A stretch of DNA of 64,000 nt from NCBI RefSeq assembly GCF_000063445.1, contig NC_009464.1, positions 2,294,001 to 2,358,000 on the forward strand. The letters are read 5' to 3'. Positions within the stretch are counted from its first letter, which is position 1, and every line of letters starts with the position of its first letter. Shown one piece after another: positions 43,089 through 52,658 of the stretch. Below the pieces are notes generated by a model. It was given only the letters and a program-made list of their open reading frames with translations, was not told the DNA's origin and ran no database searches. The position numbers and the translations under genes are program-made. The DNA comes from Methanocella arvoryzae MRE50. Its GTDB lineage: Archaea > Halobacteriota > Methanocellia > Methanocellales > Methanocellaceae.

Positions 43089-43859
43089 ATGGCAGGCGAC
43101 ATCAAGATTCAGGGCGTAAGCAAGGAGTACCCGGCTAAAGGCGGGTCTATGCTGGCCATCGACAACATCTCGATGGACATCACCGACCACCAGTTCATCT
43201 GTCTCGTCGGCCCTTCGGGCTGCGGCAAGTCGACCTTGCTCCGCATGATTTCGGGGCTGGAGCCGATCAGCAAAGGCGAAGTCATCATCGACGGCAAGCC
43301 CGTCCAGGGCACCTCGCCCAAAGTGGGCTTCGTGTTCCAGGAGTACACCCTGTTCCCGTGGCGCACCGTTCAGAAGAACGTGGAATTCGGCCTGGAGATC
43401 AAGAACGTGCCCCCCGCGGAGCGGGAGAAGATAGCGGAGAAGTACATCGATATGGTTGGCCTGTCCGGCTTCAGGGACTCCTACCCCCACCAGCTGTCAG
43501 GCGGCATGAAGCAGCGGTGCGCCATCGCCCGGACACTTGCCGTAGGCCCGGAAATCCTGCTGATGGACGAGCCCTTCGGGGCGCTGGATGCCCAGACGAG
43601 GAATATTCTCCAGGAACAATTATTAGAGATCTGGCAGAAGGAGAAGATCAAGGTGATCTTTGTCACCCACAGCGTCGACGAAGCTGTCTTCCTGGCAGAC
43701 AAAGTGGTCATCATGACCGCCAGGCCCGGGCAGATTAAGGAAATCGTCGACATCAAGCTACCCAGGCCCAGAAAGCGCACCGACGCCGAGGTCAACCAGG
43801 TCAGGGATGCCATCCTCAAATCGCTCTTCACTGAGGTCAAGAAGCTCTCCGACCGCTGA
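43089..43859 (+). CDS. ABC transporter ATP-binding protein, NitT/TauT type
   Basis: 256 residues. Walker A GPSGCGKST, Q loop VFQEYTLFPW, signature LSGGMKQR and Walker B ILLMDEPFGALD are all intact. Energises the permease encoded just upstream. A terminator hairpin follows at 43864-43880. Confidence 0.9.
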   Translation: MAGDIKIQGVSKEYPAKGGSMLAIDNISMDITDHQFICLVGPSGCGKSTLLRMISGLEPISKGEVIIDGKPVQGTSPKVGFVFQEYTLFPWRTVQKNVEFGLEIKNVPPAEREKIAEKYIDMVGLSGFRDSYPHQLSGGMKQRCAIARTLAVGPEILLMDEPFGALDAQTRNILQEQLLEIWQKEKIKVIFVTHSVDEAVFLADKVVIMTARPGQIKEIVDIKLPRPRKRTDAEVNQVRDAILKSLFTEVKKLSDR

Positions 43860-43863
43860 GATA

Positions 43864-43893
43864 TGCCGGATACTCCGGCATCAGCTCTTTTTT
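43864..43893 (+). terminator. Terminator of the ABC uptake operon
   Basis: Stem TGCCGGA-TAC-TCCGGCA followed by a six-T run. Confidence 0.6.
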
Positions 43894-44015
43894 CTTCCCG
43901 TCAGGCAACTCTTCGGTCTGCTGGCCAGCCCTAATCCTGCTCATTCGGCAATGCCCCGCCTGAAAATGCGCCCAAGCTTTATCAAAACGCGTGAGAAAAT
44001 AGTATGGGAGCATGC

Positions 44016-44414
44016 ATGGCTAACAAAATCATGATTGTCGACGATGAGCCGGACGTAGTAGACCTCGTGAAGATCGTGCTGAAGAGCGAGGGCTACGAAG
44101 TAGTCACGGCTACCAGCGGTAAGGAAGCGCTGGAAAAGATCGGCAACGAAATGCCTGATCTTGTCCTGCTCGACATCATGATGCCGCAGATGGACGGCTG
44201 GGAAGTGTACAACCACATCAAATCGAACACGAAGACCCGGGATATTCCGGTTGCCATGCTCACGGCCAAGTCCCAGTCTATCGACAAAATGATCGGCCTC
44301 CACGTGGTGCAGGTTGACGATTATATCACCAAGCCTTTCGGCCGGGCCGAACTGCTCGAAAGGGTGAAAAAGATTCTCACTGAAAAAGGCAGGCTTCAGC
44401 CGCCGGCGAGATAA
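44016..44414 (+). CDS. Receiver-only response regulator, CheY-like
   Basis: 132 residues, a lone receiver domain: acidic pair D9-D10, phosphoacceptor D53 in LVLLDIMMP, switch residue in AMLTAK and conserved Lys in DYITKPF. No output domain, so it acts by protein contact or phosphotransfer. The ATG at 44016 has GGGAG five bases upstream; ATG 44004 is the alternative. It may serve one of the window's orphan histidine kinases. Confidence 0.87.
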   Translation: MANKIMIVDDEPDVVDLVKIVLKSEGYEVVTATSGKEALEKIGNEMPDLVLLDIMMPQMDGWEVYNHIKSNTKTRDIPVAMLTAKSQSIDKMIGLHVVQVDDYITKPFGRAELLERVKKILTEKGRLQPPAR

Positions 44415-44418
44415 AAGA

Positions 44419-44440
44419 AGAGGTTGTCGAGACAACCTCT
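44419..44440. terminator. Bidirectional terminator
   Basis: Perfect 22-bp palindrome with 10-bp arms (AGAGGTTGTC, GA, GACAACCTCT) between convergent genes. Confidence 0.6.
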
Positions 44441-44447
44441 CAAATGT

Positions 44448-45179
44448 TTACTGGGTGACTGTGACGGTCCACTCCACAGCCTTGTTAGTGTTCACTTCTA
44501 CGTAGTACGCTCCGGTCTCCGGGATGTCTACCGTGTTCGTGCCGATCTCCAGCCTGCTTACGTAGTTGCCGGTGGTGCCATCGTCTAACGTGATCGATGC
44601 GGCGTAGGCGGTGCCGAGGTCGGGGATGCTGATGTCAATGGTCGCCGTGCCTGCGTTCAGGTTAAAGGGCCCTATTGCACGCCATCCCGCGCCAGTGTAT
44701 GTCTGGGGGACCGATGCGGCCTCGCCGTGGGGCAGCTGGATCATTTCGACGATGTACGGGCCGTTGGCCGTGATCTCTATGGTTTCGGTGTCGTCGCTGT
44801 ACCAGTGCTCGATTCTAGACATCGTGTAGTACCCGTCGGAATCCATCGCTGCGCCCGCAGACTGGAACAGTGGCACCGACATGCCTGCCGAGGACTTGTG
44901 ATCGATCTTCAGATCATTCATGAACCTGTACCTGAGCAGGTATCCGCCTTCTTTCGACTGTACCTGTACTGTCTGGTCGCCCGAGCCGGTGATGGTCGTG
45001 ACTCCGTCTTCCGTGGTCACGCCTGCCGGTACTTCCGGGGTGGTCGTTCCTGTGGGGGTCGGCTGAGTGCCTGCCGTCGGGGTGGCGGTTACTGGCTGCG
45101 GAGTGCCCGTAGTGGTGCATCCGCTGAGCATTACCGCCATCAGAACTAAGGCAATAAAGCCAATAGCATACTTCTTCAT
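44448..45179 (-). CDS. Surface lipoprotein
   Basis: 243 residues. Lipoprotein signal with MLSGC (Cys at about 21), then a Thr/Pro-rich stalk (about 22-55) and a beta-rich domain of about 190 residues ending in a WTVTV strand. Function unknown; secreted to the outer face. Confidence 0.65.
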   Translation of the reverse strand: MKKYAIGFIALVLMAVMLSGCTTTGTPQPVTATPTAGTQPTPTGTTTPEVPAGVTTEDGVTTITGSGDQTVQVQSKEGGYLLRYRFMNDLKIDHKSSAGMSVPLFQSAGAAMDSDGYYTMSRIEHWYSDDTETIEITANGPYIVEMIQLPHGEAASVPQTYTGAGWRAIGPFNLNAGTATIDISIPDLGTAYAASITLDDGTTGNYVSRLEIGTNTVDIPETGAYYVEVNTNKAVEWTVTVTQ

Positions 45180-45439
45180 AAGAAATACCTCTTGAACATA
45201 CCATTTAACTCTTTATTCTACTATCAATCTTTCCAGCACTTTTACTGCTATTCTGTCGAACCAGTTTTTGGCTATAGCTATTTCATCAATACTCCTGTCA
45301 CCAAGCAATCTATTTATTTGCCATTATTGCGATAGATATGGCATAATTACCTATAATATATTAACAATATTTATCTTTAGGCGTCCACAAACTATCCGTA
45401 CCCGGCCAGTGCAGGTGCCGCAAAGCAGCAATTAATGCC

Positions 45440-47707
45440 GTGTTGCAGAGCCTGCGTCAGGTATGGATGGTGGTGCGGACGGTCGACCCGGGAGAAACCA
45501 TTGGCAGGTTCATCAAGAACCACTATGTTTTTATCATCGTCATGGCAGTGCTGCTGCTCATTTTAGCCATGGTCTCCGCCCAGAAGATCTACATGGCCAC
45601 AGGCATAGAGACCTTCGTCTTCAAGGATTCCCAGATCTACAAGGACATCGAATACTACACGGAAAATTTCCAGGCTACCAACTTTCTGATCCTCATCACT
45701 ACGGACGACGTCTTCAGCCCTGACGTGCTCGAGGCCATGAGGCTGCTCGACAGTCAGATACGGGTCAATCCTAAAGTCCAGAATGTGACCGGGCTATACA
45801 CTATCCTCGACAGGTACTCCTCCGGCGGGATTGTAAACTCTGCACAGGCAGAGAGGATTATTTCACTGCTACCCGGGGAAGCGACCAGGTTTCTGGTGCC
45901 CGGCAAGCATCACACCATCATGAGCGTGCTGCTGCGGGGCGACCTCGAGGAGGCCGAGAAGCCGGCAATACTGGAGGATGTTAAAAGCGCCATCCGCTGG
46001 GTGCCCATGCCTGCAGGCAGTTCGGCAAGGGTCACCGGCGAGACCGCCATGATGCTGGAAATACAGGATGAGATGATGCGCAGCATGAGCATCATGCTGG
46101 CGTCGGCGGTGATCATGATGATCATCGCCCTGTGGTTCACCTTCTCCCACTCTAAATGGCGGCTCCTGCCGTTGCCGATCGTCCTCGTGGGAGTGATCTT
46201 TACCGGGGGCATCATGGGCATTACAGGGGTACCACTCACTATGGTCTCCATGGCAGTGTTCCCCATCCTGATCGGCCTCGGAGTGGAGTACGCCATCCAG
46301 TTCCAGAACCGCATGATGGAAGAGCTTGCCGATGGCAAGGCTCCGGGCGACGCAGTCGTGGCTACAGTGAAGAACATAGGGCCCCCGGTAGCCTACTCAG
46401 TCATGACCTGCCTGCTAGGCTTTCTCTCCATCCTGGCGTCGCCGGTGCCGATGATCTACGACTTCGGCCTCATGTGCATGATCGGCGTGGCAGTCTGTTT
46501 CCTGTCAGCGCTATTCCTGCTGCTATCCGTCCTCGTGCTCCTCTCCTCGAAAGCCGGCCGCATCCAGCATAAGGTGGAACAGCGGGGCGTCATCGAAAAG
46601 GTGATCGAGCGAGTGGCGGAGACGACGACCCGGCACCCGGTGATCGTCATTTTTGCGCTGGTGGCAATGATCGCAGGATATGCCCTCGACCCGACTATCG
46701 GCGTGGAGATCGACCAGTCCAGCTTCGCCCCGCAGGACCTGCCCTCGGTCGTGCTGTTCCGCAGCCTGACCAACATCATGGACGTCAAGACCACCGACAT
46801 GATCGTCCAGGTCAAAGCCCACGACGTCACCGCTCCCGACACCGTACGCTGGATGCAGAACTTTTCCCTGTACGAGAAGAGCAACAATCCGGACGTGCTG
46901 GCTGTCAGCAGCCTCAACACACTCATGGCCTCCTATAACGACGGAGTCGTCCCCGATACCGGCCCGGAGATACAGGCGGTTCTGGACCGGATCCCGTGGG
47001 AGGAGCAGCGCCGGTACATCGACGACTACCGGACCACCTCCATCATCACCATGACCATCAACGATCTGCCCACAGATCAGCAGATGAGCATGTTGCGCAG
47101 GGTCGAGCGGGACCTGTCCTTCCTCAGTCCCCCCGCAGGCATCAGCGCTACGCTGAGCGGCCAGTCCAGAGTCATGCTGACGACGCTCGGATCCCTGACG
47201 AGCGACAGGCTGCAGATGACACTGGCCAGCGGCCTGCTGGTCCTGATCGGCCTGCTCATCGTCTACAGGGGAGACTGGGTGAGGTCAGTCGTGCCAGTGA
47301 TCGCCGTCGTCATAGTGACAGGCCTGTCCTGCATCGTCATGATCATCCTCCACATGAAATACACCCCGCTGTCGGTAACGCTGGGCGCGCTGACCATCGG
47401 CATCGGCATAGACTTCTCCATCCTGCACATGGAGCGGTACTACGAGGAGAAAGCCAAAGGCTTCCCGCCGCTGGAAGCCATGCGGATCGCCACCGCCAAG
47501 ATCGGCAACGCCATCTTCTCCAGCGCCAGCACCGTCATCGCAGGCTTCGGAGCCCTCGTCATGTCCAACTTCTCCATCCTGAGCAACTTCGGGCTCGTGA
47601 CCATTATAGACTTCATCCTGGCGCTATGCAGCGCCTTCGTCATCATGCCACCTCTCCTGGTCACCCTGGATACCTGGTGGTCAAAAGTCAGGGGGGTTAA
47701 AGTATAG
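45440..47707 (+). CDS. RND-superfamily (MMPL-type) exporter
   Basis: 755 residues with two halves, each with one lead helix, a large extracytoplasmic domain and a five-helix bundle. The halves share the helix-4 pattern with an acidic or polar residue near GIGIDFSILHMERYYEE in the second and GLGVEYAIQFQNRMMEE in the first. Likely proton-driven export of a lipid or hydrophobic substrate. GTG start. It pairs with the next gene, 20 bp on; RND exporters beside COG1361-type proteins are a recurring archaeal arrangement. Confidence 0.87.
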   Translation: MLQSLRQVWMVVRTVDPGETIGRFIKNHYVFIIVMAVLLLILAMVSAQKIYMATGIETFVFKDSQIYKDIEYYTENFQATNFLILITTDDVFSPDVLEAMRLLDSQIRVNPKVQNVTGLYTILDRYSSGGIVNSAQAERIISLLPGEATRFLVPGKHHTIMSVLLRGDLEEAEKPAILEDVKSAIRWVPMPAGSSARVTGETAMMLEIQDEMMRSMSIMLASAVIMMIIALWFTFSHSKWRLLPLPIVLVGVIFTGGIMGITGVPLTMVSMAVFPILIGLGVEYAIQFQNRMMEELADGKAPGDAVVATVKNIGPPVAYSVMTCLLGFLSILASPVPMIYDFGLMCMIGVAVCFLSALFLLLSVLVLLSSKAGRIQHKVEQRGVIEKVIERVAETTTRHPVIVIFALVAMIAGYALDPTIGVEIDQSSFAPQDLPSVVLFRSLTNIMDVKTTDMIVQVKAHDVTAPDTVRWMQNFSLYEKSNNPDVLAVSSLNTLMASYNDGVVPDTGPEIQAVLDRIPWEEQRRYIDDYRTTSIITMTINDLPTDQQMSMLRRVERDLSFLSPPAGISATLSGQSRVMLTTLGSLTSDRLQMTLASGLLVLIGLLIVYRGDWVRSVVPVIAVVIVTGLSCIVMIILHMKYTPLSVTLGALTIGIGIDFSILHMERYYEEKAKGFPPLEAMRIATAKIGNAIFSSASTVIAGFGALVMSNFSILSNFGLVTIIDFILALCSAFVIMPPLLVTLDTWWSKVRGVKV

Positions 47708-47727
47708 TCCGACTATCTGCCTGTTTC

Positions 47728-49437
47728 ATGCTGTCCATCTGCCTAATTTCCCTGCTATGCCCGCTCGCGGCCCCTTCCGCAGAGGCTCAGATCATAGGCG
47801 GGCCTATGATCGACGCGTGCATATACGGCAGTAAAGAATTGTATCCCGGACAGATAGTGACCTTGCAGTTGCTCGTCCAGAACAGCGGTTTCATCACCGC
47901 AATCGCTGGCTACGACACCCCGGACGCGTGGCTCCAGTCAACCGGGGGCGCCTCATATTCGGCGATCGTCAACGGCGCGTCGTCTAAAACGCTCTACGAT
48001 TCATCCGAGTACAAGATCGCAGCCGCCGGCCTTAACGGCGCAGTCGGGAGCACAGGAACTGGCATAGGCAGCCTGAGCGGGTCTGCAAGCTCGACCAGTA
48101 CCTCGCTCTCCCAGAGCACCAGCACCTCATCATACCAGTTCTCCCAGATCGGGGCGTTCGGAAACCTGCAGATCAACAGCGCCCCCGGCGTTGCCGCAGG
48201 GGTGACCACCGCCCTCGGCATCACCTGCGAGCTTCTTCCCGGTGACCTGCCTATCGAGATCATGTCGGACAACCGCATGGTACTGGGCTCCCTGCCCGCA
48301 GGCACCACCACAGCGCCCATCCCCTATCTTGTCAGGGTGAGCCGGGACGCCCAGCCCGGGCACTACAAACTCCCGCTGCTGATCACCTACAAGCGGCTGG
48401 CCGAAGACTACCAGTACACCTCCTTCTTCGGCCAGATGTACGGCTACAGCAACTACGTAGAAGAGTCGTGCCTCATCTACCTCGACATAGTGATCATGGG
48501 CATCTACGACCTGGTCGTTACGGACATCACTGCCATAGACATGGTGCCGGGCACCAATGGCATCGTGTCCGTCCGGGTCACCAACACCGGGCTGACGGCA
48601 GTGGATCATGCGATCGTCTACCTCACCACCCCGACTATCGGCCCCTGTCAGTCTTCCTTCTATTACCCGGTCAACTACGAGCTTGCCACCTACCAGACTA
48701 CCCCTCTGCAACAGCCGATCCAGCTGGACCAAAACATGCTGGTCCCCGTCCAGAACTCCCAGTACCTGGGCCACATGGAGCCCGGCGAAGAGCGGGTGGT
48801 CAAGTTCAAGCTCAGCGTGGCTGACGATGCCGAAGACGGGGACTTCCCGATCAGCGCCGTCGTCTCCTACCAGGATAAGTGGGGCACCGAAAAGTCCTCG
48901 AACGTCGAGACCTTCGGCATCCACGTCGAGCCCAGGATGAGGTTCACCGTAGACGGCGAGCCCATAAAGATCAAATGCGGCCGCTCGATTATTGCCCACC
49001 TCACCCTGGTCAACAACGGCACCATGATAGCCCGGGACTCCATCGTCCGCATGAACGCGCTGGACCCGTTCACCGTCAGCTACGACACCATGTACCTGGG
49101 GGACGTGGAACCCGGGGAGAACGTAAGCACCCAGTTCGGGATCAAGGTGAAGCCCGACGCGGTACCCGGCACTTATTACGTCACCCTCGAAGTCAAGTAC
49201 TACGACAGCCAGGACGAACCCCATGTCACCAAGATTATCCGCAAGGCCATCACTGTGGACCCCCCACCGACACTCTGGGAGACGATCCTGGAGAACTGGC
49301 TCCTCGTCACGGGCCTGATCATCCTGCTGATCGCAGGCATACTCTATGCGGTGTACAGGTGGCTGAAGAAAAAGAAAGGCCCTCAGGAGCAGGCGGGCGG
49401 TGAAGAGTCTTCGGGAGAAGAATCAAATGTAAAGTAA
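47728..49437 (+). CDS. Secreted CARDB/COG1361-type protein with C-terminal anchor
   Basis: 569 residues: signal peptide (about 1-20, ending AEA), a Ser/Thr/Gly-rich stretch near 110-140, at least two CARDB-like beta-sandwich domains (DLVVTDITAIDMVPGTNGIVSVRVTNTG and a later copy), then a membrane helix near 525-550 and a charged tail (KKKKG). Probably receives or guides the substrate of the RND exporter at the cell surface. Confidence 0.75.
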   Translation: MLSICLISLLCPLAAPSAEAQIIGGPMIDACIYGSKELYPGQIVTLQLLVQNSGFITAIAGYDTPDAWLQSTGGASYSAIVNGASSKTLYDSSEYKIAAAGLNGAVGSTGTGIGSLSGSASSTSTSLSQSTSTSSYQFSQIGAFGNLQINSAPGVAAGVTTALGITCELLPGDLPIEIMSDNRMVLGSLPAGTTTAPIPYLVRVSRDAQPGHYKLPLLITYKRLAEDYQYTSFFGQMYGYSNYVEESCLIYLDIVIMGIYDLVVTDITAIDMVPGTNGIVSVRVTNTGLTAVDHAIVYLTTPTIGPCQSSFYYPVNYELATYQTTPLQQPIQLDQNMLVPVQNSQYLGHMEPGEERVVKFKLSVADDAEDGDFPISAVVSYQDKWGTEKSSNVETFGIHVEPRMRFTVDGEPIKIKCGRSIIAHLTLVNNGTMIARDSIVRMNALDPFTVSYDTMYLGDVEPGENVSTQFGIKVKPDAVPGTYYVTLEVKYYDSQDEPHVTKIIRKAITVDPPPTLWETILENWLLVTGLIILLIAGILYAVYRWLKKKKGPQEQAGGEESSGEESNVK

Positions 49438-49905
49438 CAGATTGATGCTATATCTGGCCTGTCCGACAAACGCCCGGTACTTCGCCGCCGACTTTAAGGA
49501 TTCTGGTAAAAACGCGGCATGACAGCCTGTTCTATTGCCGGGCAATCGCCTGCCTGCGGCAGCCTGCGGATCGCACAGCATCGAGGCTTATATCGACAGC
49601 AGAGTATAAATTTGTACACGTTTTACATACGTTCCTGAAAATAAACTAATAAAAATATCCCGATCAATTTACGAAAAGGTTTAAAGCTTAAACTATATTA
49701 ATATAGAATGTACTAAGACACCATTGAAAATTTTTAAGGCGGCTGGCTGTCACCCCTGTGAACGCTCAGGGTAGCGGGTTCGCGCCCGCAAATATGCCGA
49801 AAGCGGCCGAATGATAATATTATGCCGCGCATAAAATAAAATCTCTAAAAGTATTTATCCTATGTAACAGATTATGCAAATCAAACCAATAAACCGGTGA
49901 TCATA
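49438..49905 (+). other. AT-rich leader region of lonB
   Basis: No coding potential. A TATA-like AACTATATTAATATAG at about 49689-49704 suggests transcription from near 49725 and a leader of about 180 nt that contains the structured element at 49738-49808. Confidence 0.4.
49738..49808 (+). ncRNA. Candidate structured RNA upstream of lonB
   Basis: GC-rich block in AT-rich surroundings. Closing stem GGCTG (49741-49745) with CGGCC (49804-49808); inside, CCCTG/CAGGG (49754-49758 / 49767-49771) and GCGGG-TTCGCG-CCCGC (49774-49789). A GCCG-AAAG-CGGC hairpin (49796-49807) competes with the closing stem, which would allow two-state switching. I cannot match it to a known riboswitch class. Confidence 0.4.
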
Positions 49906-51822
49906 GTGAGTGACGAGACAAAAATGGAACCCCGGCAGGACGATCTCTGCGGTGGCCTGGAATTCAAGTCCACGGCGGACATAGAGGTCCCCACCCGGCT
50001 CATCGATCAGGTGATCGGCCAGGAGCATGCTGTGGAGGTCATCAAGAAAGCGGCCAGCCAGCGCCGCCACGTAATGATGATCGGCACGCCAGGCACTGGC
50101 AAGTCCATGCTCGCCAAGGCAATGGCAGAACTGTTGCCGAAGGAAGAGCTGCAGGACGTACTGATCTACCACAACCCCGAGGACTCGAACAACCCTAAGG
50201 TGAGGGTCGTCCCGGCGGGCAAAGGCAAGCAAATAGTGAACGCACACAAGATGGAAGCACAGAAGAACGCACAGCTCCGCAACCTGATCATCGTTGTGGC
50301 CATGCTGGCAATCCTCGGCTTCGCATGGTTCTACCTGCCGCGCGAGACGTTCATGTGGGCAATTATCGCTGTACTACTGTTACTGCTCATACTGAGATAC
50401 GTCACTCCTAAGGAGACTATCATCACCCCCAAGCTGCTCGTGTCCAACCAGGGCAAGACGACAGCACCATTCGTAGACGCCACCGGCGCCCACGCAGGCG
50501 CGCTGCTCGGCGACGTCAGGCACGACCCCTTCCAGTCGGGTGGCCTCGAAACGCCATCGCACGACCGCGTGGAGGCAGGAGCCATCCACAAGGCCCACAA
50601 AGGCGTCCTCTTCATCGACGAAATCAACACCCTCCGGATGGAGAGCCAGCAGCACCTGCTGACCGCCGTCCAGGAAGGCAAGTTCGCCATCACTGGCCAG
50701 TCGGAGAGATCATCCGGCGCCATGGTCAAGACTGACGCGGTGCCCTGTGACTTCATCATGGTGCTCGCGGGCAACCTCGACGCCATGGAAGGCATGCACC
50801 CGGCACTCCGGTCCAGAATCAAGGGCTACGGCTACGAGCTGTTCATGACCGACTCGATGGAAGACACCATGGAGAACCGCAGGAAGGTCGTCCGGTTCGT
50901 CGCCCAGGAAGTCATGAGAGACGGCAAGATCCCCCACTTCGACCACTCCGCAGTGGAAGAGATCATGAGAGAATCCATGCGCCGGGCAGGCCGCAAGGGC
51001 CACCTGACCCTCAAGCTGAGAGACCTCGGCGGACTGGTCAGAGTATCCGGCGACATCGCCCGGTCCGAAGGCGCCGCACTGACGACGGCAGACCACGTGC
51101 TCAAGGCCAAGCGGATCTCCAGGTCCGTCGAACAGCAGCTGACCGACAACTACCTCGACAGAAGGAAGGACTACCGCCTCTTCCAGGCGGCAGGCGAAGA
51201 AGTCGGCAGAGTCAACGGCCTCGCAGTCATGGGCGGCGACGCAGGCGTCGTGCTCCCCATCGTGGCAGAAGTGACCCCCGCCATGTCCAAGTCGGAAGGC
51301 CACGTATATGCCACGGGCAAGTTGCAGGAGATCGCCAAAGAAGCGGTCCAGAACGTGAGCGCCATCATCAAGAAGTTCACCGGCCAGGACATCACCGGCA
51401 TGGACGTCCACATCCAGTTCGTGGGCACCTATGAAGGCGTGGAAGGCGACAGCGCCTCCGTATCCATAGCTACGGCTGTTATATCCGCCATCTCGCAGAT
51501 CCCGGTAGACCAGAGCGTGGCCATGACCGGCTCGCTGTCCGTCAGAGGCGACGTGCTGCCGATCGGCGGCGTCACCTACAAGATCGAGGCGGCAGCCCTC
51601 GCAGGCATCTCCACCGTGCTCATCCCGAAGTCGAACCTCGGCGACGTCCTCATCGAGGACATGTACAAGGACCGGGTCAAGATCATCCCGGTCACCAACA
51701 TCAGCGAAGTCCTGGAGCATGCCCTCACCGGCAAGAAGAAGGAGAGCTTCATAGATAAGATCCGGAACTTCAGCGTCGATAAGATGGGCATTGGGATCTT
51801 CGATAAGGCGTTGCCGCACTAA
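49906..51822 (+). CDS. lonB: Archaeal membrane-anchored Lon protease
   Basis: 638 residues from a GTG with GGTGA five bases upstream (an earlier GTG at 49897 overlaps that site). Order: AAA+ Walker A GTPGTGKSMLAKA, two membrane helices inserted near 125-175, Walker B VLFIDEINTL, and a C-terminal protease domain with the catalytic Ser in EGDSASVSIA and Lys in GGVTYKIEAA. ATP-dependent quality control at the membrane. Complete and typical of archaea. Confidence 0.92.
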   Translation: MSDETKMEPRQDDLCGGLEFKSTADIEVPTRLIDQVIGQEHAVEVIKKAASQRRHVMMIGTPGTGKSMLAKAMAELLPKEELQDVLIYHNPEDSNNPKVRVVPAGKGKQIVNAHKMEAQKNAQLRNLIIVVAMLAILGFAWFYLPRETFMWAIIAVLLLLLILRYVTPKETIITPKLLVSNQGKTTAPFVDATGAHAGALLGDVRHDPFQSGGLETPSHDRVEAGAIHKAHKGVLFIDEINTLRMESQQHLLTAVQEGKFAITGQSERSSGAMVKTDAVPCDFIMVLAGNLDAMEGMHPALRSRIKGYGYELFMTDSMEDTMENRRKVVRFVAQEVMRDGKIPHFDHSAVEEIMRESMRRAGRKGHLTLKLRDLGGLVRVSGDIARSEGAALTTADHVLKAKRISRSVEQQLTDNYLDRRKDYRLFQAAGEEVGRVNGLAVMGGDAGVVLPIVAEVTPAMSKSEGHVYATGKLQEIAKEAVQNVSAIIKKFTGQDITGMDVHIQFVGTYEGVEGDSASVSIATAVISAISQIPVDQSVAMTGSLSVRGDVLPIGGVTYKIEAAALAGISTVLIPKSNLGDVLIEDMYKDRVKIIPVTNISEVLEHALTGKKKESFIDKIRNFSVDKMGIGIFDKALPH

Positions 51823-51835
51823 CGTGCGGATGTGT

Positions 51836-51860
51836 CCTGGGCCATCATGCCCAGGATTTT
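51836..51860 (+). terminator. Terminator 1 after lonB
   Basis: CCTGGGC / GCCCAGG stem (51836-51855) followed by four T. Confidence 0.5.
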
Positions 51861-51880
51861 CCCGTACTAGCCCTAATAAA

Positions 51881-51926
51881 GCCCGCACCGCCTGACTAAG
51901 CGTGAGGCGGGCAATAATCTTTTTTT
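51881..51926 (+). terminator. Terminator 2 after lonB
   Basis: GCCCGC (51881-51886) pairs with GCGGGC (51907-51912), or CCGCCT with AGGCGG, followed by a seven-T run at 51920-51926. The rest of the gap to 52103 is AT-rich with no further feature seen. Confidence 0.55.
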
Positions 51927-52103
51927 AACATTCAAGTTTTCAATTCTCTACCACCACTCCCATCATAACGCAGCATACCTGACCATAGTCGGATTCGATA
52001 TGCCAGCACCAAAAACTGGCTTCTTATCTGATAAGTTCAAACTGATATTCTGCTATCCGGTGACAGATCAAGCGATAATATATAGCATTATACAACTTAT
52101 CTC

Positions 52104-52508
52104 ATGATAATGGTCCGATGGGCATCGCTATACACTTATACGCTCTACACGATACTTCTACTACTGGTCATCAGCATCGTCTTTATGTTTTTGACTTCTG
52201 TCGGCGAAAGGACCATCTACAACGAGACTATTACTCTGGCTCCTGGCGAAGTGAAAACCTTCAGCATGCCTCCGGGAATGGTGACCGTCCGCCTCCTCCG
52301 GACAGACCTGCCGGTTGAGACCGAAATCCGGAATCTGTTCGGGGGCGAGTATTCATATGGCATCACCGGTGGTATAACGGGCATAGGGAGCCCGTTATAT
52401 GCCCGGTATACTATCGCGAATCCGGGCGCATCTGCCACGAACGTGAGTCTGACTGTCACGACCGGGCCCTTGAACCCGTTTGGGTACCTCGGTGTTTTGA
52501 GCCTATAA
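52104..52508 (+). CDS. Small membrane-anchored protein, unknown
   Basis: 134 residues with one N-terminal helix (about 10-32) and a beta-rich extracytoplasmic part containing LAPGEVKTFSMPPG. No family recognised. Stands alone between lonB and tldD. Confidence 0.5.
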   Translation: MIMVRWASLYTYTLYTILLLLVISIVFMFLTSVGERTIYNETITLAPGEVKTFSMPPGMVTVRLLRTDLPVETEIRNLFGGEYSYGITGGITGIGSPLYARYTIANPGASATNVSLTVTTGPLNPFGYLGVLSL

Positions 52509-52658
52509 ACTCTTACCTGCAAGCTTGACTGCACTTAATCAGCAAGCATATGTACCATAACCCACTTTACTACTTTTCATTCATTTAAGTAGAAACGCAT
52601 ATAAATGCACCAGCTAGAACCTTAAACCGTATAGCTATAGTTGATTTTCGGTGATCAC

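Noticed and set aside
49774-49790. tRNA-like T arm (GCGGG-TTCGCG-CCCGC)
   Set aside because: The loop has six bases and lacks the conserved A58; no acceptor stem or anticodon arm fits around it.
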